DNA of 64,000 bases from VRUE01 sp963774555 (GTDB lineage Bacteria; Actinomycetota; Thermoleophilia; Solirubrobacterales; 70-9), in the NCBI GenBank assembly GCA_963774555.1, contig CAVZFL010000001.1, positions 1,364,001 to 1,428,000 on the forward strand. The letters are read 5' to 3'. The position numbers and the translations under genes are program-made. Within the stretch, counting starts at the first letter, position 1, and every line of letters begins with the position of its first letter. Positions 34,859-44,740 of the stretch are shown piece after piece. Under the pieces are notes generated by a model that was not told where the DNA came from, ran no database searches, and was given only the letters and a program-made list of their open reading frames with translations.

Positions 34859-37800
34859 ATGCGGGGGACGAGGTTGTTGGCGGCCATGGCGGCGGCGCTG
34901 CTCTTTGTCGGCTCGGGCATCGCCTGGGCGGGGCAAGACACTGCGCCTCAGGCCAACCCCGCATCGAGTTCACCGCCAACCGAAGAACCTGGCCCTGAAA
35001 TCCAGTCCGAGCGGACGCAGGACTCGCGGACGTTTCGCCTGCCCGACGGCGAACTGGAAACCCGCATCTACGAGTCCTCGGTCAACTACCGAAACCCCGC
35101 AGGCGAATGGAAGCCGATCGGCGAACAGCTCGAAGAAACGGAAGGCGGCATGCTCACCAACGGCCCCAATCGCTTTGATGCAAGCCTGCCCGATCAGCTC
35201 GGAGAGGGGCCGGTGCGGCTCACGATTGGAGATCAGTGGGTCTCCTCCGAACTGCTCGGCGACTCATCCCAAGCTGCGCAGCTCGAAGACCACGAAGCGA
35301 GCTATGGACTGCCAAGCGGTGCAGCGATCGACTACGCCAGCGTGCCCAACGGCATCAAGGAGAGCATCGAAGTCGCGGGTCCGGACGATCCGTCCAGCTT
35401 TGCCTTCGCTCTCGATGCCTCGGCCGGCCTGCACCCGGCTCTCTCCGAAGAAGGTGCGGTCGAGTTCCGCGACGAAGATGGCAAGGTCGTCGCCACCCTG
35501 CCGGCGCCGTTCATGTACGACAGCGCGAGCCCCCCGGCGGAATCGAGCGAGCTGCAGAGCGAGATCCACTACGAGCTCGAACCGAGCAGCTCAGACAACT
35601 GGATCTTGAAAGTCGTCGCAGACCCCGACTGGCTCTCCAGTTCCGAACGGGTCTGGCCGGTCTACCTCGATCCGACCACCACTGTGCCCACCCCGAGCCT
35701 GGATTGCTACTACGGCCTTTACGGGACCAGCACCACCTACAGCGGTTGTGGCTCGGGGGGAACACCCCGCCTGAAGGCCCAATACAAGCCCGCCGGCAGC
35801 GAACCGCAAGAACGCGAACGCTCGCTGCTCAAGTTCGACACCTCCTCGATCCCCTCCAACGCCTACATCAGCGAAGCCACCGTCGGCCTATATGCACCCT
35901 GGGAAGGCTCACATGTCACCGGCGTCGAAGTCCGCCGCGCGACCAAGAGCTGGGACAAAAACGTCACCTGGTTCAAATATGACGGCACCCAGTCCTGGAC
36001 TGCCGCGGGCGGCGATTTCACAACCGAAGGCTCCGAAATCCTCGCCAGCGAACGCAGCAAACTGGAAGGCTGGTGGAACTTCAGCAAAGGCATGGCGCCG
36101 CTGGTCGAAGGCTGGATCTCGGGGAAAACCGCTAACCAGGGGATCCTCGTCAAGCTGAAGAACGAGGAAGGCTGCAAACCGCCCTCATGCACCGACAGCT
36201 GGGCCCAGTTCAACAGCAGCGCGACGACCGAAACGGGCACCCGCCCCTATCTCAGCGTCGTCTACGCCATTCCTCCCATCATTGTTCCTAAAAACGCCAC
36301 GTCGGTCAAAGAAACCGAAGCCACGCTCAACGCAGGGATCAACCCCAACGAAACAAGCACCAAATACCAATTCGAATATGGCACGACGAACTCCTACGGC
36401 AAAGTTGCACCAGCCTCGGCCAAAGACATCGGCTCAGGCAAAACCGAAGTTGCGGTGAGCGAGCCCATAAGCGGCCTCTCGGCGAAAACGCTCTACCACT
36501 TCCGAGTCTCGGCAACGAACGAAGCGGGCACGGTCAAAGGCGAAGACCGGACCTTCACCACGCTGAAACTACCGACGACCACCACGGGAGGCTCCGAAGC
36601 CAGCAAAACCAGCGCGACGATCTTCGGCGAAGTCAACCCCAATGGGTCAGGCACCTCCTATCAGTTCGAATTCGGCCCGACGACTTCCTATGGATCGAAA
36701 CTTCCCGAAAAACCCAAAGAAATCGGCTCCGGAACCGCTACCGTAAACGTACAAACAGTTGCCGCAGAACTCACATCTGGAAGCACGTACCACTATCGCC
36801 TTGTTGCTACCAATGCAGCCGGAACCACATACGGCGCGGACAAAGTCGTTACCACGCTTAATCCTCCTGAGACCATGATCACCTCGCCAACGCCGACCTA
36901 TACAGAGCACGACACCCCATCGATTCAGTTCAGTTCCAACCAAAGCGGCGTGACTTTCAAATGCTCTTTTGACGAAGGCGAATTTCTCAAAGAAGCATGC
37001 ACCTCTCCCTATGTTCCCCCCGAACACCTGGGCGAAGGCTGGCACACCTTCCGCGTCGCCGCGCAGAACAGCAACTTCGAAGGCGACTCAACTCCGGCCG
37101 TGTATACGTTTGACACCGGCATCTATCCAGATGCGCCCTCGACCAGCAAGCTGACGGCGCCGACGGAAGGGGAGACCACCGCCAGCTACTACACCCTCGC
37201 TGCCGAATGGGGCGCAGCGCCCGAAGGCGGCGGCGTCACCAGCGTCACCTTCCAGATGAAGCTCGATCACTGGAGCGAATTCAGGACCATCCCGGCCGAA
37301 TGTGTCATCGATGGCAAAGGCAAACAGGTCTCCTGGCCCCTGCCCGTCAGCAAAAATCCTGGCCACAGCGAACCTGTCTTCATGAAGATATTCGGCTGCT
37401 CGATCTTCAACAACGCCTACTACGAAGACATCAAGCTCCGTGCGATCTTCGACGGGGGCGTCAAAGCGGCGGGGGCCAGCCAGCCGGTTGCTACCGAATA
37501 CGTGGCCAAAAAATGGGGCGTCGGCGCCCCGACCGACGCCGTCGAGCAGGTCGGCCCCGCCAACCTCGACCTGCTGACCGGCCAATACACGATCAGCCGC
37601 ACTGACGTCTCGATCCCGGTCCCTGGCTCTGAAGCCAACTTGGAATTCGCCCGCACCTACGAATCGAACTACCGCGATCAGAAAGCCCCGATGGTCCTCG
37701 GCGGCATGTGGCAGCCCTCGGCGCCGGTAGAACAGGCCTTCGAAGGCGAAGCCTGGTCGGAACTGCGCGAACGCCATGAAGACGCGGTGCCTCCTCAGTA

Positions 37801-40800
37801 CGAAACGGAATGCTGGCAAGAAGAAGGCGAAGTCGAATGCGAAGAATTCATGGTCGAAGAAGAAATACCGGCGGCCGACTGGATCGAACTGCTCGACAAC
37901 GAAGGTGGCTCTGCAGCATTCGAAATCCAAGGTGGCAACTACATCGCGCCCGAATACATGAAGGAATACGTGCTCACCAAGCATGTAGCGGGCTCAAACG
38001 TAACGTTCGAACTTTCTAGCCCCGAAGGAACACACACCGTGTTTGTCAAAAACGACGCGGGAGTTCCTGGTTCCTACCGCCCAGATTCCATTTCCTGGCA
38101 GGCGACCGAAAAATCGGCTCGGTTGGTCTACAAACACCCCGAAGGAACCGGCGAGTACCGGCTTAGCGAGATGATTGCCCCAGCACCGGTCACTTGCAGC
38201 GATGCTACCTCGACCAGCACGGTGGGCTGTCGCACGCTCACCTTCCAGTACCTCGAATGCCCATCCAGCTGTGCCACCGATGGCTGGAGCCGCCTCTCGT
38301 CGATCACCTACTACAACAGCTCCGGACAAGAATCTCAGTCCCAGGTTGTCGCCGAATACAAATACGATCCGGAATACCGGTTGATTGCAGAGTGGGACCC
38401 GCGGATATCCTCACCCCTTGAAGAGACCTACAGCTATGGTGAATATTTCGAAAAGTATAAAATGCAGTCGCTCACTCCACCTGGCCAGAAACCCTGGAAC
38501 TTCGAATATTACGACGGCTCAAACTACAATTTGGAAGGTCACCTAACGAGCGTAAAGCGCGCTAGCCTGATTGAAACTCAGCCGACAGCACAGACGTCGA
38601 TCGTCTACGAAGTCCCGATCAGCGGCAGCGGTGCGCCCTACGATATGAGCCCCGAAAGCGTCGCAAAATGGGGTCAGACCGACTACCCCGTCAACGCGAC
38701 GGCAATCTTCCCGCCGACGGAGGTGCCGGAAGAAGCCCCAGGCGACTACGACCAGGCGACCGTCACCTACATGGATCCCGACGGATACGTCGTGAACTCG
38801 GCGTCCCCACAGCCCCCAGGCGCGAGCGGACCGTCGATCAGCACTGCCGAAACCGACAGGCACGGCAACGTCGTTCGCTCTCTTTCGCCGCAGAGTCGGC
38901 TCACAGCACTGGCAGCAGGAGCTGAATCGGTTTCCCGCTCCCACCAGCTCGACACCCAGTTGACCTACTCGGCCGACGGAACCGAGATGCTGGAATCGCT
39001 CGGCCCGTTGCACAAAGTCCGGCTGGAATCGGGCTCGACAGTCGAAGCTCGAGCGCGCACTGTGGTCGAATACGACAAAGACGCGCCGACCCCCAAAGAA
39101 GGCGAAGCCTCGCCGCACCTGCCGACAGCCGAAACGACCAGCGCCAAGACTCTCAAAGGGGAAGACCTCGAATCGAGGGTGAGCAAAACGGAATACGACT
39201 GGACGCTGCAAAAGCCGACTAAAACGATCGTCGACGCCGCGACCGGAGGCCTTCAGCTGACCACCCGGATCGCCTACGACTCGACCACCGGCCTGCCGAC
39301 CGAACGCAGTCTGCCTGCCAAACCCGAAGGTGGCGACGCCCATACCACGAAGACTGTCTACTACACCGCCACCGGTGACTCGCACGACAGTCCTTGCTAC
39401 CACCAGGCGGCTCTGGCAGGCCTCCCATGCGAAACCAAGCCCGCGGCCCAGCCCGGGACCGAAGACCAACCCGAACTCCTAGTGACCAAGTACAAGAAAT
39501 ACTCATCGCTCGATGAGCCCACCGAAATCGTCGAAAGCCCCGGCGGCAAAGAAGCGGTCACGCGCAAGACGATCAAGACCTACGACGCCGTCGGGCGTGA
39601 ACTGACGAGCAGGCAGATCGGCGGAGGGACGCCGCTGCCGCCGACCCAGACAGTCTATGACGAAGACACCGGATTGCCGGTCGAACAGAAGTTCATCTGT
39701 GAAAGCGAATGCGGTGCTGGCTTTGACTACGCCTCGGCCTTCGGCGAAGGCGGTAGCGCCGTTGGGCAGCTTAACCACCCCGCAGACGTCGCGATCGACT
39801 CCAAAGGCAACCTCTGGGTCGCCGACAAGGCCAACAACCGCATCGAGCAGTTCACCGAAGGCGGCGGCTCTCCCAAAGCATTCGGCTCCTCCGGCTCGAC
39901 TGGCGGCAAACTGAGCTCGCCGTCTGGGATCGTGATCGATCCCAGCGGCAACGTCTGGGTCAGCGATACCGGCAACACCCGGATCGAGGAGTTCAACGAA
40001 AAAGGCGAATTCCTCGCCACCTTCGGCACCAACGTCAACAAAACCAAGGTCGAAGGCGGCGGCACCCAGGCCGAAAAGAACCTCTGTACCGCGGCCTCCA
40101 AAAACGTCTGCCAGGCCGGCACGGCCGGGAGCCTCGAAGGCCAGATGAAAGAACCCGTTGGCATCGCCGTCTCCTCGGGCGGCAACCTCTACGTCGTCGA
40201 GAAGGGCAACGGACGAGTCGAGAAGTTCAGCCCGAGCGGCGAACTCCTCGCCAAATTCGGTGGCTCCGGCAGCGGCACCGGCCAGTTCAAAGAACCGAGC
40301 GCGATCGCAGTCGCCCCCGATGCTTCGGTCTGGGTGGCTGACTCCGGCAACAACCGCATTCAGCACTGGAGCTCGACCTTCTCCTTGCTCGGCACCTACG
40401 GCAAAGAAGGATCGGGCAACGGTGAATTCAAACACCCCGACGCGATCGAGGTCGACTCCTCGGGCAAGGTCCTGGTTGCCGACCAGGGCAACGGCAGGGT
40501 CCAGCAGTTGAGCGAAAGCGGGACCTTCCTAGTGCGCTTCGGGGAAAGCGAAGCCGGCCCTGGCCAGTTCAGCTTCAGCGATCCCGTCGGTATCGTCGCC
40601 AACAGTAAAGGCAACGTCTGGGTCACCGACCCCGGCCACAACCAGATTCAGAAGTGGGTCCCGCGCGCGGCCTTTAACGACCAGGCAGTGGCTACCGGAT
40701 ACGACGAACTGGGACGGCCGGTCGAATACGTCGACGCCGACGGCAACCCCTCGACGGTCAGCTACGACCTGCTGGGGAGGCCGGTCCAGACCACCGACGG

Positions 40801-42325
40801 CAAGGGTTCCCAAGCGATGGTCTACGACACGACCTCCGGCGTTCCGATTGCGCTCGAAGATTCCGCCGCGGGCACCTTCACCGCGAGCTATAACGCCAAC
40901 GGCAGCATGGTCGAACAGGGCCTGCCCGATGGCCTTGTTGCCAAAACGACCTACAACGAGGTCGGCGAACCGACCCACCTCACCTACACGAAGGCAACCA
41001 ACTGCAGCGAAAAATGCACCTGGCTCGACTTCGGCGCCGAACGCTCGATCTACGGCCAGGTGCTCTCCCAGACCAGCCTCTCCTCGAGCCAGCAGTATTC
41101 CTACGACAAAGCAGGCAGGCTGACCCTGGTCAAGGACACGCCCCAGGGCGGCTCCTGCACCACGCGCCAATACACCTACGACACCGACTCCAACCGCATC
41201 GAACTGACCACCAGGGCCCCGGGCGTTGGTGGCACTTGCGACACCAGCTCCAAAGGCACCGCCCAGTCATACAGCTACGACGCCGCAGACCGCCTAACCG
41301 ACTCGGGAATCGTCTACGACAGCTTCGGCCGGATCACCAGCCTGCCAGGTAAAGACGCTGGCGGCAGCACCCTGACGACGAGCTTCTACAGCAACGAAAT
41401 GCTCGCCAGTCAGTCTCAAGGGGGAATCACGAACAGCTATAAGCTCGACGCAACCGGAAGGTCGAGACAGGTGGTCCAAACCGGAAGCAAAGAAGGCACT
41501 GAAGTCTTCCACTACGTGGGCCGCTCGGACTCGCCAGCCTGGACCGAGCGGGGCTCGACTTGGACTCGCAATGTCGTCGGGATCGGCGGCGAACTAGCCG
41601 CGATCCAACTAAGCACGGGAGAAGCGAGCCTGCAGCTGACCGATCTACACGGAGACGTTGCCGCTACGGCAAGCCTCAGTCCAACAGCCAAAGAACTGAC
41701 CGCCAAATTCGAATCCGACGAGTTCGGCAATCCGAAATCGGGTACTGCCGGACGCTTCGGATGGCTTGGCGGCAAGCAACGTCGCACTGAACTTCCCTCG
41801 GGCGTAGTCCAGATGGGAGTACGGAGCTACGTACCGGCCGTGGGGCGATTCATATCCATAGACCCAGTGCTGGGTGGCTCTGCCAACGCGTATGACTATA
41901 CCAACGCAGACCCGCTCAATACGTTTGACCTCATGGGTACCGAAGCGGGAATCGCCCACTGTAGATTTCATGTCGACCACGCGCATCCATCGCGCCATCA
42001 ACGCAGAAAAACCATCAACGCCGAGGTGCATGCCTCGTGTGTCGGAACCCCGGGAGTGGCGAAACTGAGAGTTCGGATGAGCATCTTTGATGCAGATGGT
42101 CACTTGGTGGGCCGAGGTCAATGGCATACTATTGATGTGCCGATAGGCCTCGGCCCCGTTTACCCAGAGGCGGCCAAGTCAGGGTTTGGGCCAGGCGCTC
42201 CCAAATGCAGGCCTGGTGATTATCGTGGAGTGGCTGAAATGGTGCTATATCCACCCCCATCATACGGGCAACCGCCACTGGAGGGTACTTCGATCGGCCA
42301 AGTCGCCCATATCAGCCACTGCTGA
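34859..42325 (+). CDS. giant secreted RHS-repeat protein with NHL propeller and variable C-terminal tip
   Basis: 2488 residues, ATG at 34859 after a strong ribosome site. A signal peptide (about 1-25, ending GIAWA) is followed by a DNRLRE-type beta domain (about 260-470: ERSLLKFDTSSIP, ATKSWDKNVTW), two fibronectin-like repeats (about 477-667, each with YQFEYGTT/YQFEFGPT), an Ig-like domain, then RHS/YD repeats from about 895. An NHL beta-propeller is embedded at about 1614-1934 (repeated AIDSKGNLWVADKANNRIEQ-type units). The RHS core ends near 2360 (FISIDPVLGGSANAYDYTNA, DPLNTFDLMG). The last about 128 residues are Cys/His-bearing (HCRFHVDHAHPSRHQ ... AHISHC) and unrecognised. RHS proteins form a shell that encloses a toxic tip; this one is probably a surface or secreted polymorphic toxin. 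Confidence 0.88.
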   Translation: MRGTRLLAAMAAALLFVGSGIAWAGQDTAPQANPASSSPPTEEPGPEIQSERTQDSRTFRLPDGELETRIYESSVNYRNPAGEWKPIGEQLEETEGGMLTNGPNRFDASLPDQLGEGPVRLTIGDQWVSSELLGDSSQAAQLEDHEASYGLPSGAAIDYASVPNGIKESIEVAGPDDPSSFAFALDASAGLHPALSEEGAVEFRDEDGKVVATLPAPFMYDSASPPAESSELQSEIHYELEPSSSDNWILKVVADPDWLSSSERVWPVYLDPTTTVPTPSLDCYYGLYGTSTTYSGCGSGGTPRLKAQYKPAGSEPQERERSLLKFDTSSIPSNAYISEATVGLYAPWEGSHVTGVEVRRATKSWDKNVTWFKYDGTQSWTAAGGDFTTEGSEILASERSKLEGWWNFSKGMAPLVEGWISGKTANQGILVKLKNEEGCKPPSCTDSWAQFNSSATTETGTRPYLSVVYAIPPIIVPKNATSVKETEATLNAGINPNETSTKYQFEYGTTNSYGKVAPASAKDIGSGKTEVAVSEPISGLSAKTLYHFRVSATNEAGTVKGEDRTFTTLKLPTTTTGGSEASKTSATIFGEVNPNGSGTSYQFEFGPTTSYGSKLPEKPKEIGSGTATVNVQTVAAELTSGSTYHYRLVATNAAGTTYGADKVVTTLNPPETMITSPTPTYTEHDTPSIQFSSNQSGVTFKCSFDEGEFLKEACTSPYVPPEHLGEGWHTFRVAAQNSNFEGDSTPAVYTFDTGIYPDAPSTSKLTAPTEGETTASYYTLAAEWGAAPEGGGVTSVTFQMKLDHWSEFRTIPAECVIDGKGKQVSWPLPVSKNPGHSEPVFMKIFGCSIFNNAYYEDIKLRAIFDGGVKAAGASQPVATEYVAKKWGVGAPTDAVEQVGPANLDLLTGQYTISRTDVSIPVPGSEANLEFARTYESNYRDQKAPMVLGGMWQPSAPVEQAFEGEAWSELRERHEDAVPPQYETECWQEEGEVECEEFMVEEEIPAADWIELLDNEGGSAAFEIQGGNYIAPEYMKEYVLTKHVAGSNVTFELSSPEGTHTVFVKNDAGVPGSYRPDSISWQATEKSARLVYKHPEGTGEYRLSEMIAPAPVTCSDATSTSTVGCRTLTFQYLECPSSCATDGWSRLSSITYYNSSGQESQSQVVAEYKYDPEYRLIAEWDPRISSPLEETYSYGEYFEKYKMQSLTPPGQKPWNFEYYDGSNYNLEGHLTSVKRASLIETQPTAQTSIVYEVPISGSGAPYDMSPESVAKWGQTDYPVNATAIFPPTEVPEEAPGDYDQATVTYMDPDGYVVNSASPQPPGASGPSISTAETDRHGNVVRSLSPQSRLTALAAGAESVSRSHQLDTQLTYSADGTEMLESLGPLHKVRLESGSTVEARARTVVEYDKDAPTPKEGEASPHLPTAETTSAKTLKGEDLESRVSKTEYDWTLQKPTKTIVDAATGGLQLTTRIAYDSTTGLPTERSLPAKPEGGDAHTTKTVYYTATGDSHDSPCYHQAALAGLPCETKPAAQPGTEDQPELLVTKYKKYSSLDEPTEIVESPGGKEAVTRKTIKTYDAVGRELTSRQIGGGTPLPPTQTVYDEDTGLPVEQKFICESECGAGFDYASAFGEGGSAVGQLNHPADVAIDSKGNLWVADKANNRIEQFTEGGGSPKAFGSSGSTGGKLSSPSGIVIDPSGNVWVSDTGNTRIEEFNEKGEFLATFGTNVNKTKVEGGGTQAEKNLCTAASKNVCQAGTAGSLEGQMKEPVGIAVSSGGNLYVVEKGNGRVEKFSPSGELLAKFGGSGSGTGQFKEPSAIAVAPDASVWVADSGNNRIQHWSSTFSLLGTYGKEGSGNGEFKHPDAIEVDSSGKVLVADQGNGRVQQLSESGTFLVRFGESEAGPGQFSFSDPVGIVANSKGNVWVTDPGHNQIQKWVPRAAFNDQAVATGYDELGRPVEYVDADGNPSTVSYDLLGRPVQTTDGKGSQAMVYDTTSGVPIALEDSAAGTFTASYNANGSMVEQGLPDGLVAKTTYNEVGEPTHLTYTKATNCSEKCTWLDFGAERSIYGQVLSQTSLSSSQQYSYDKAGRLTLVKDTPQGGSCTTRQYTYDTDSNRIELTTRAPGVGGTCDTSSKGTAQSYSYDAADRLTDSGIVYDSFGRITSLPGKDAGGSTLTTSFYSNEMLASQSQGGITNSYKLDATGRSRQVVQTGSKEGTEVFHYVGRSDSPAWTERGSTWTRNVVGIGGELAAIQLSTGEASLQLTDLHGDVAATASLSPTAKELTAKFESDEFGNPKSGTAGRFGWLGGKQRRTELPSGVVQMGVRSYVPAVGRFISIDPVLGGSANAYDYTNADPLNTFDLMGTEAGIAHCRFHVDHAHPSRHQRRKTINAEVHASCVGTPGVAKLRVRMSIFDADGHLVGRGQWHTIDVPIGLGPVYPEAAKSGFGPGAPKCRPGDYRGVAEMVLYPPPSYGQPPLEGTSIGQVAHISHC

Positions 42326-42410
42326 GCGCCTGGCTAACTACCTGGGATCCGGGCAGTGGTCGCGATCCTTAGGCAATTCACCTAGCAATCTACGCCCGGT
42401 AACCAATTTT

Positions 42411-43241
42411 TCAATTCTCGTCGACCACGTTCACCTTGTCGGCATCGTCGGCAAGGGAGTCGGTTGGTCTGACATGCCAGGCCTCTAGGTTGGGGGACTT
42501 GACGATTGCATCGATGAGCGTGGCACGCCCGCCAACGAGAGTCGAATCGAAGTCGACGTCTGTGGCAACAAACCACGAGTTGTCTGCCGGCCAGATCAGG
42601 TCCGGTGCTTTGCGCTGTTGGATTTGAGAAGGATCTGGCTGGGGTGAAAGCTCCTTGTCGTGTGTTCTAGCCCACGTTATTTGAATAGACGCGGCCGTGA
42701 ACCAGTCGTCGACAATTTGATTAACGGCAGAGAGCGAGCCGGCGAGCACAATGTGGCTACGATCGTAGGGAAGTTCAAGAAGCGGTGGCAATTTCTCAGC
42801 ATCAAAACAATCGAGCCAGCCGTGAATGGTGCAAAGACCAAAAAAGCAGTGGGTAAAGTCCGCCGTGTGGCTGGCAAGGACTGCGCAGAGTGCATCAAGC
42901 GTCTGAATGTCCATTGCGCCTATCAGGGCGTCCGATCCCATCCATTTCACTCCACTTCCATCATTAGGGTAGTAGGAGCCTCGGAGTTCGTCGGCGTTGC
43001 GGAGTCCAAGGATCGCGTGCCACTGCATCTCTCTATGGGGTGTAGTTCCGCACACCTTTGCCACCCGCGCCCAGCTAGCTGGATCTCTCTTCCGGTCAAA
43101 TGCTGGGTGGAAGACGCGGGCGTAAGCCTCAAAACCTTCTGGGACTTGAAGAGTTACTGCCCCGAAGCTCCCTTGAAGCCTGGGTTTGATCCAAGCTCCG
43201 GCCGCATCGCCATCGATGACCTTGAGATCGTTGCTCTGCAT
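42411..43241 (-). CDS. hypothetical protein, actinobacterial type
   Basis: 276 residues, ATG at 43241. I do not recognise the family. Features: VTLQVPEGFEAYARVFHPA near the N-terminus, WARVAKVCGTTPHREMQW, CFFGLCTIHGWLD, LPYDRSHIVLAG and, near the C-terminus, LIWPADNSWFVATDVDFDST and LEAWHVRPTDSLADDADKVN. It is tryptophan- and acid-rich, with no signal peptide or helix. The protein faces the 3' end of the RHS gene, tail to tail, 85 bases apart. An immunity role is conceivable, but the opposite strand argues against the usual toxin-immunity arrangement. Confidence 0.7.
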   Translation of the reverse strand: MQSNDLKVIDGDAAGAWIKPRLQGSFGAVTLQVPEGFEAYARVFHPAFDRKRDPASWARVAKVCGTTPHREMQWHAILGLRNADELRGSYYPNDGSGVKWMGSDALIGAMDIQTLDALCAVLASHTADFTHCFFGLCTIHGWLDCFDAEKLPPLLELPYDRSHIVLAGSLSAVNQIVDDWFTAASIQITWARTHDKELSPQPDPSQIQQRKAPDLIWPADNSWFVATDVDFDSTLVGGRATLIDAIVKSPNLEAWHVRPTDSLADDADKVNVVDEN

Positions 43242-43403
43242 GCGATCACTGTTGCAGATGGACGGGTTGGACGCACTCGTGGATCTACTGCACTTAGTGA
43301 TGGACCGTGGAGTGCCTCGCTTCTCCGGACAGACTTGATTAGGTCGACTCTTCTTCTCATCCTTTGATTGAGAGTGAGCCAGGCCAGGACGTTCCTATAG
43401 ATG

Positions 43404-44477
43404 TCAAGGGGTGGGAGACAACAACCTGAGGTCACTGCGAAGGCTGGCGTGAACCTCGCGTGCGATGTAGCGCTTGAGGCATCGGATGATCTCCTTCTTG
43501 GTCTTGCCTTCGGTGGTGCGACGCTCGGCGTAAGCGCGGGTCTTGGGGCAGTAGCGCAGGCGACAGACGGCGATCATGTGCAGGGCTCGGTTGGCCTGAC
43601 GATCGCCCCCGGGGTTCAGGCGGTAGCGACCCCGCTTGCCTGAGGCGACTGGGATCGGGCTGGCGCCGCAGAGCGCGGCAAACGCGGCCTCGCTGCGCAG
43701 CCGCTCGATGTTCTGACCGGCAGTGAGCAGGAGCTGTCCGGCGTGCCATGTGGAGACCCCGAGTAGGGCGGTAGTCCTGGGGGCGGCGCTCGCGACCAAG
43801 GGGGTGAGCTGCTCGTCGAGCTCGGCGACCTCACTGTCTAGGAGTGCGATGCGCCTGGCAAGGCTGCGCAGCGCGAGCTTTGCGGCGTTGACCGGATCCT
43901 CCAGGCGACTGTGATCTGGGCGCAGCCGCCGGCAAAGGCCGGCCTTGCCCTTCAGCGTCTTGGGTGCCGTGAGCTGCTCGCGAAGCTCGCTGGGCGCGGT
44001 GAGGATCAGATCGCCGAGCTGCAGAACCGCGGCTGACCTGGACTTCACGGCGCTCTCGCGGGCGACACGCAGCTGGCGAATCGACTCGACGATCCCCGTC
44101 GTCTGCTTCGGGATGACCGGCCTCAGGCGGGCGAGGACGTGACGTGCCGCCAGCTCAGCGTCGATCGCGTCGGTCTTCCCCCGTCGCCTGCGGGTATGAG
44201 GGTGGGGCTGGTTGACCTCGATCACCGAGGCGCCATTGCCAACGAGATACCGGGTCAGCCCGGCGGCGTAGGAACCGGTCGACTCGACTCCGATGCGCTC
44301 GATCTCGCCGAACGATCGGAGCCAGGCAAGAAGTTCGCGGTAGCCGCCGGCTGAGACTGGAAACGACTTGGTCTCAAGCAGGGCCCCGCGTTCGTCCAGC
44401 GCTGCGGCGTGGTGAGTGTCGGCGTGCGCGTCGACCCCTCCGATGACTCGGCGAGCGTCCTCCTTCATGATCTGCAT
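43404..44477 (-). CDS. IS110-family transposase (DEDD recombinase)
   Basis: 357 residues from the ATG at 44477 (MQIMKEDARRVIGGVDAHAD), preceded by a GAGAGGGA ribosome site. The N-terminal RuvC-like DEDD domain shows GGVDAHADTHHAA, GVESTGSYAAGL, VIEVNQPHPHTRRRRGKTDAIDAELAA; the C-terminal transposase-20 domain has LLGVSTWHAGQLL, AAFAALCGASPIPVASGKRG and RLNPGGDRQANRALHM with the catalytic Ser/Gly region. IS110 elements are guided by a bridge RNA from a non-coding end. Appears intact. Confidence 0.92.
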   Translation of the reverse strand: MQIMKEDARRVIGGVDAHADTHHAAALDERGALLETKSFPVSAGGYRELLAWLRSFGEIERIGVESTGSYAAGLTRYLVGNGASVIEVNQPHPHTRRRRGKTDAIDAELAARHVLARLRPVIPKQTTGIVESIRQLRVARESAVKSRSAAVLQLGDLILTAPSELREQLTAPKTLKGKAGLCRRLRPDHSRLEDPVNAAKLALRSLARRIALLDSEVAELDEQLTPLVASAAPRTTALLGVSTWHAGQLLLTAGQNIERLRSEAAFAALCGASPIPVASGKRGRYRLNPGGDRQANRALHMIAVCRLRYCPKTRAYAERRTTEGKTKKEIIRCLKRYIAREVHASLRSDLRLLSPTP

Positions 44478-44478
44478 T

Positions 44479-44506
44479 GCTGTCCCTCTCTGATCGGCGG
44501 GACAGC
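44479..44506 (-). promoter_or_regulatory. stem-loop sequestering the IS110 transposase ribosome site
   Basis: In the transposase mRNA, GCTGTCCC pairs perfectly with GGGACAGC across a 12-base loop. The 3' arm and loop end hold the GAGAGGGA ribosome site, and the ATG follows one base later. This would limit translation, a common way to keep transposition low. Confidence 0.55.
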
Positions 44507-44632
44507 CCGGTCGGGTGGGCGGACACAACAGTGACGAGGCACTTGTCGCAACAGGTTTCACGGAGACTTTGATCTACCCCCGATCTGATGGAGTCGTGTT
44601 TCTAGAGTCCTTCGGCCCCAAGGAGGATTCAG
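44507..44632 (-). other. non-coding end of IS110, candidate bridge-RNA region
   Basis: There is no gene in these 126 bases upstream of the transposase. In IS110 elements the bridge RNA comes from the non-coding end next to the gene. I could not define the element end or the RNA loops from sequence alone. Confidence 0.3.
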
Positions 44633-44700
44633 ATGCCTCACAGGTACCCAGAAGAGGTTCGCCGCCAGGTGATCGACCATGAATCAGCTACCCGAGCGAG
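44633..44700 (+). pseudogene. IS3-family OrfA remnant
   Basis: The ATG at 44633 opens MPHRYPEEVRRQVIDHESAT, very like the start of IS3-type OrfA proteins (MPxxYPEEFRRQVV). Similarity is lost after about 20 residues, and the reading frame then runs antisense into the flippase gene. The ATG is preceded by AAGGAGG, a good ribosome site. This looks like the stub of an element deleted or overwritten at the edge of the island. Confidence 0.5.
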
Positions 44701-44740
44701 CCCGCCCCCAGAGCGGCATGGCGAGTTTCGCCAGTCCCTC

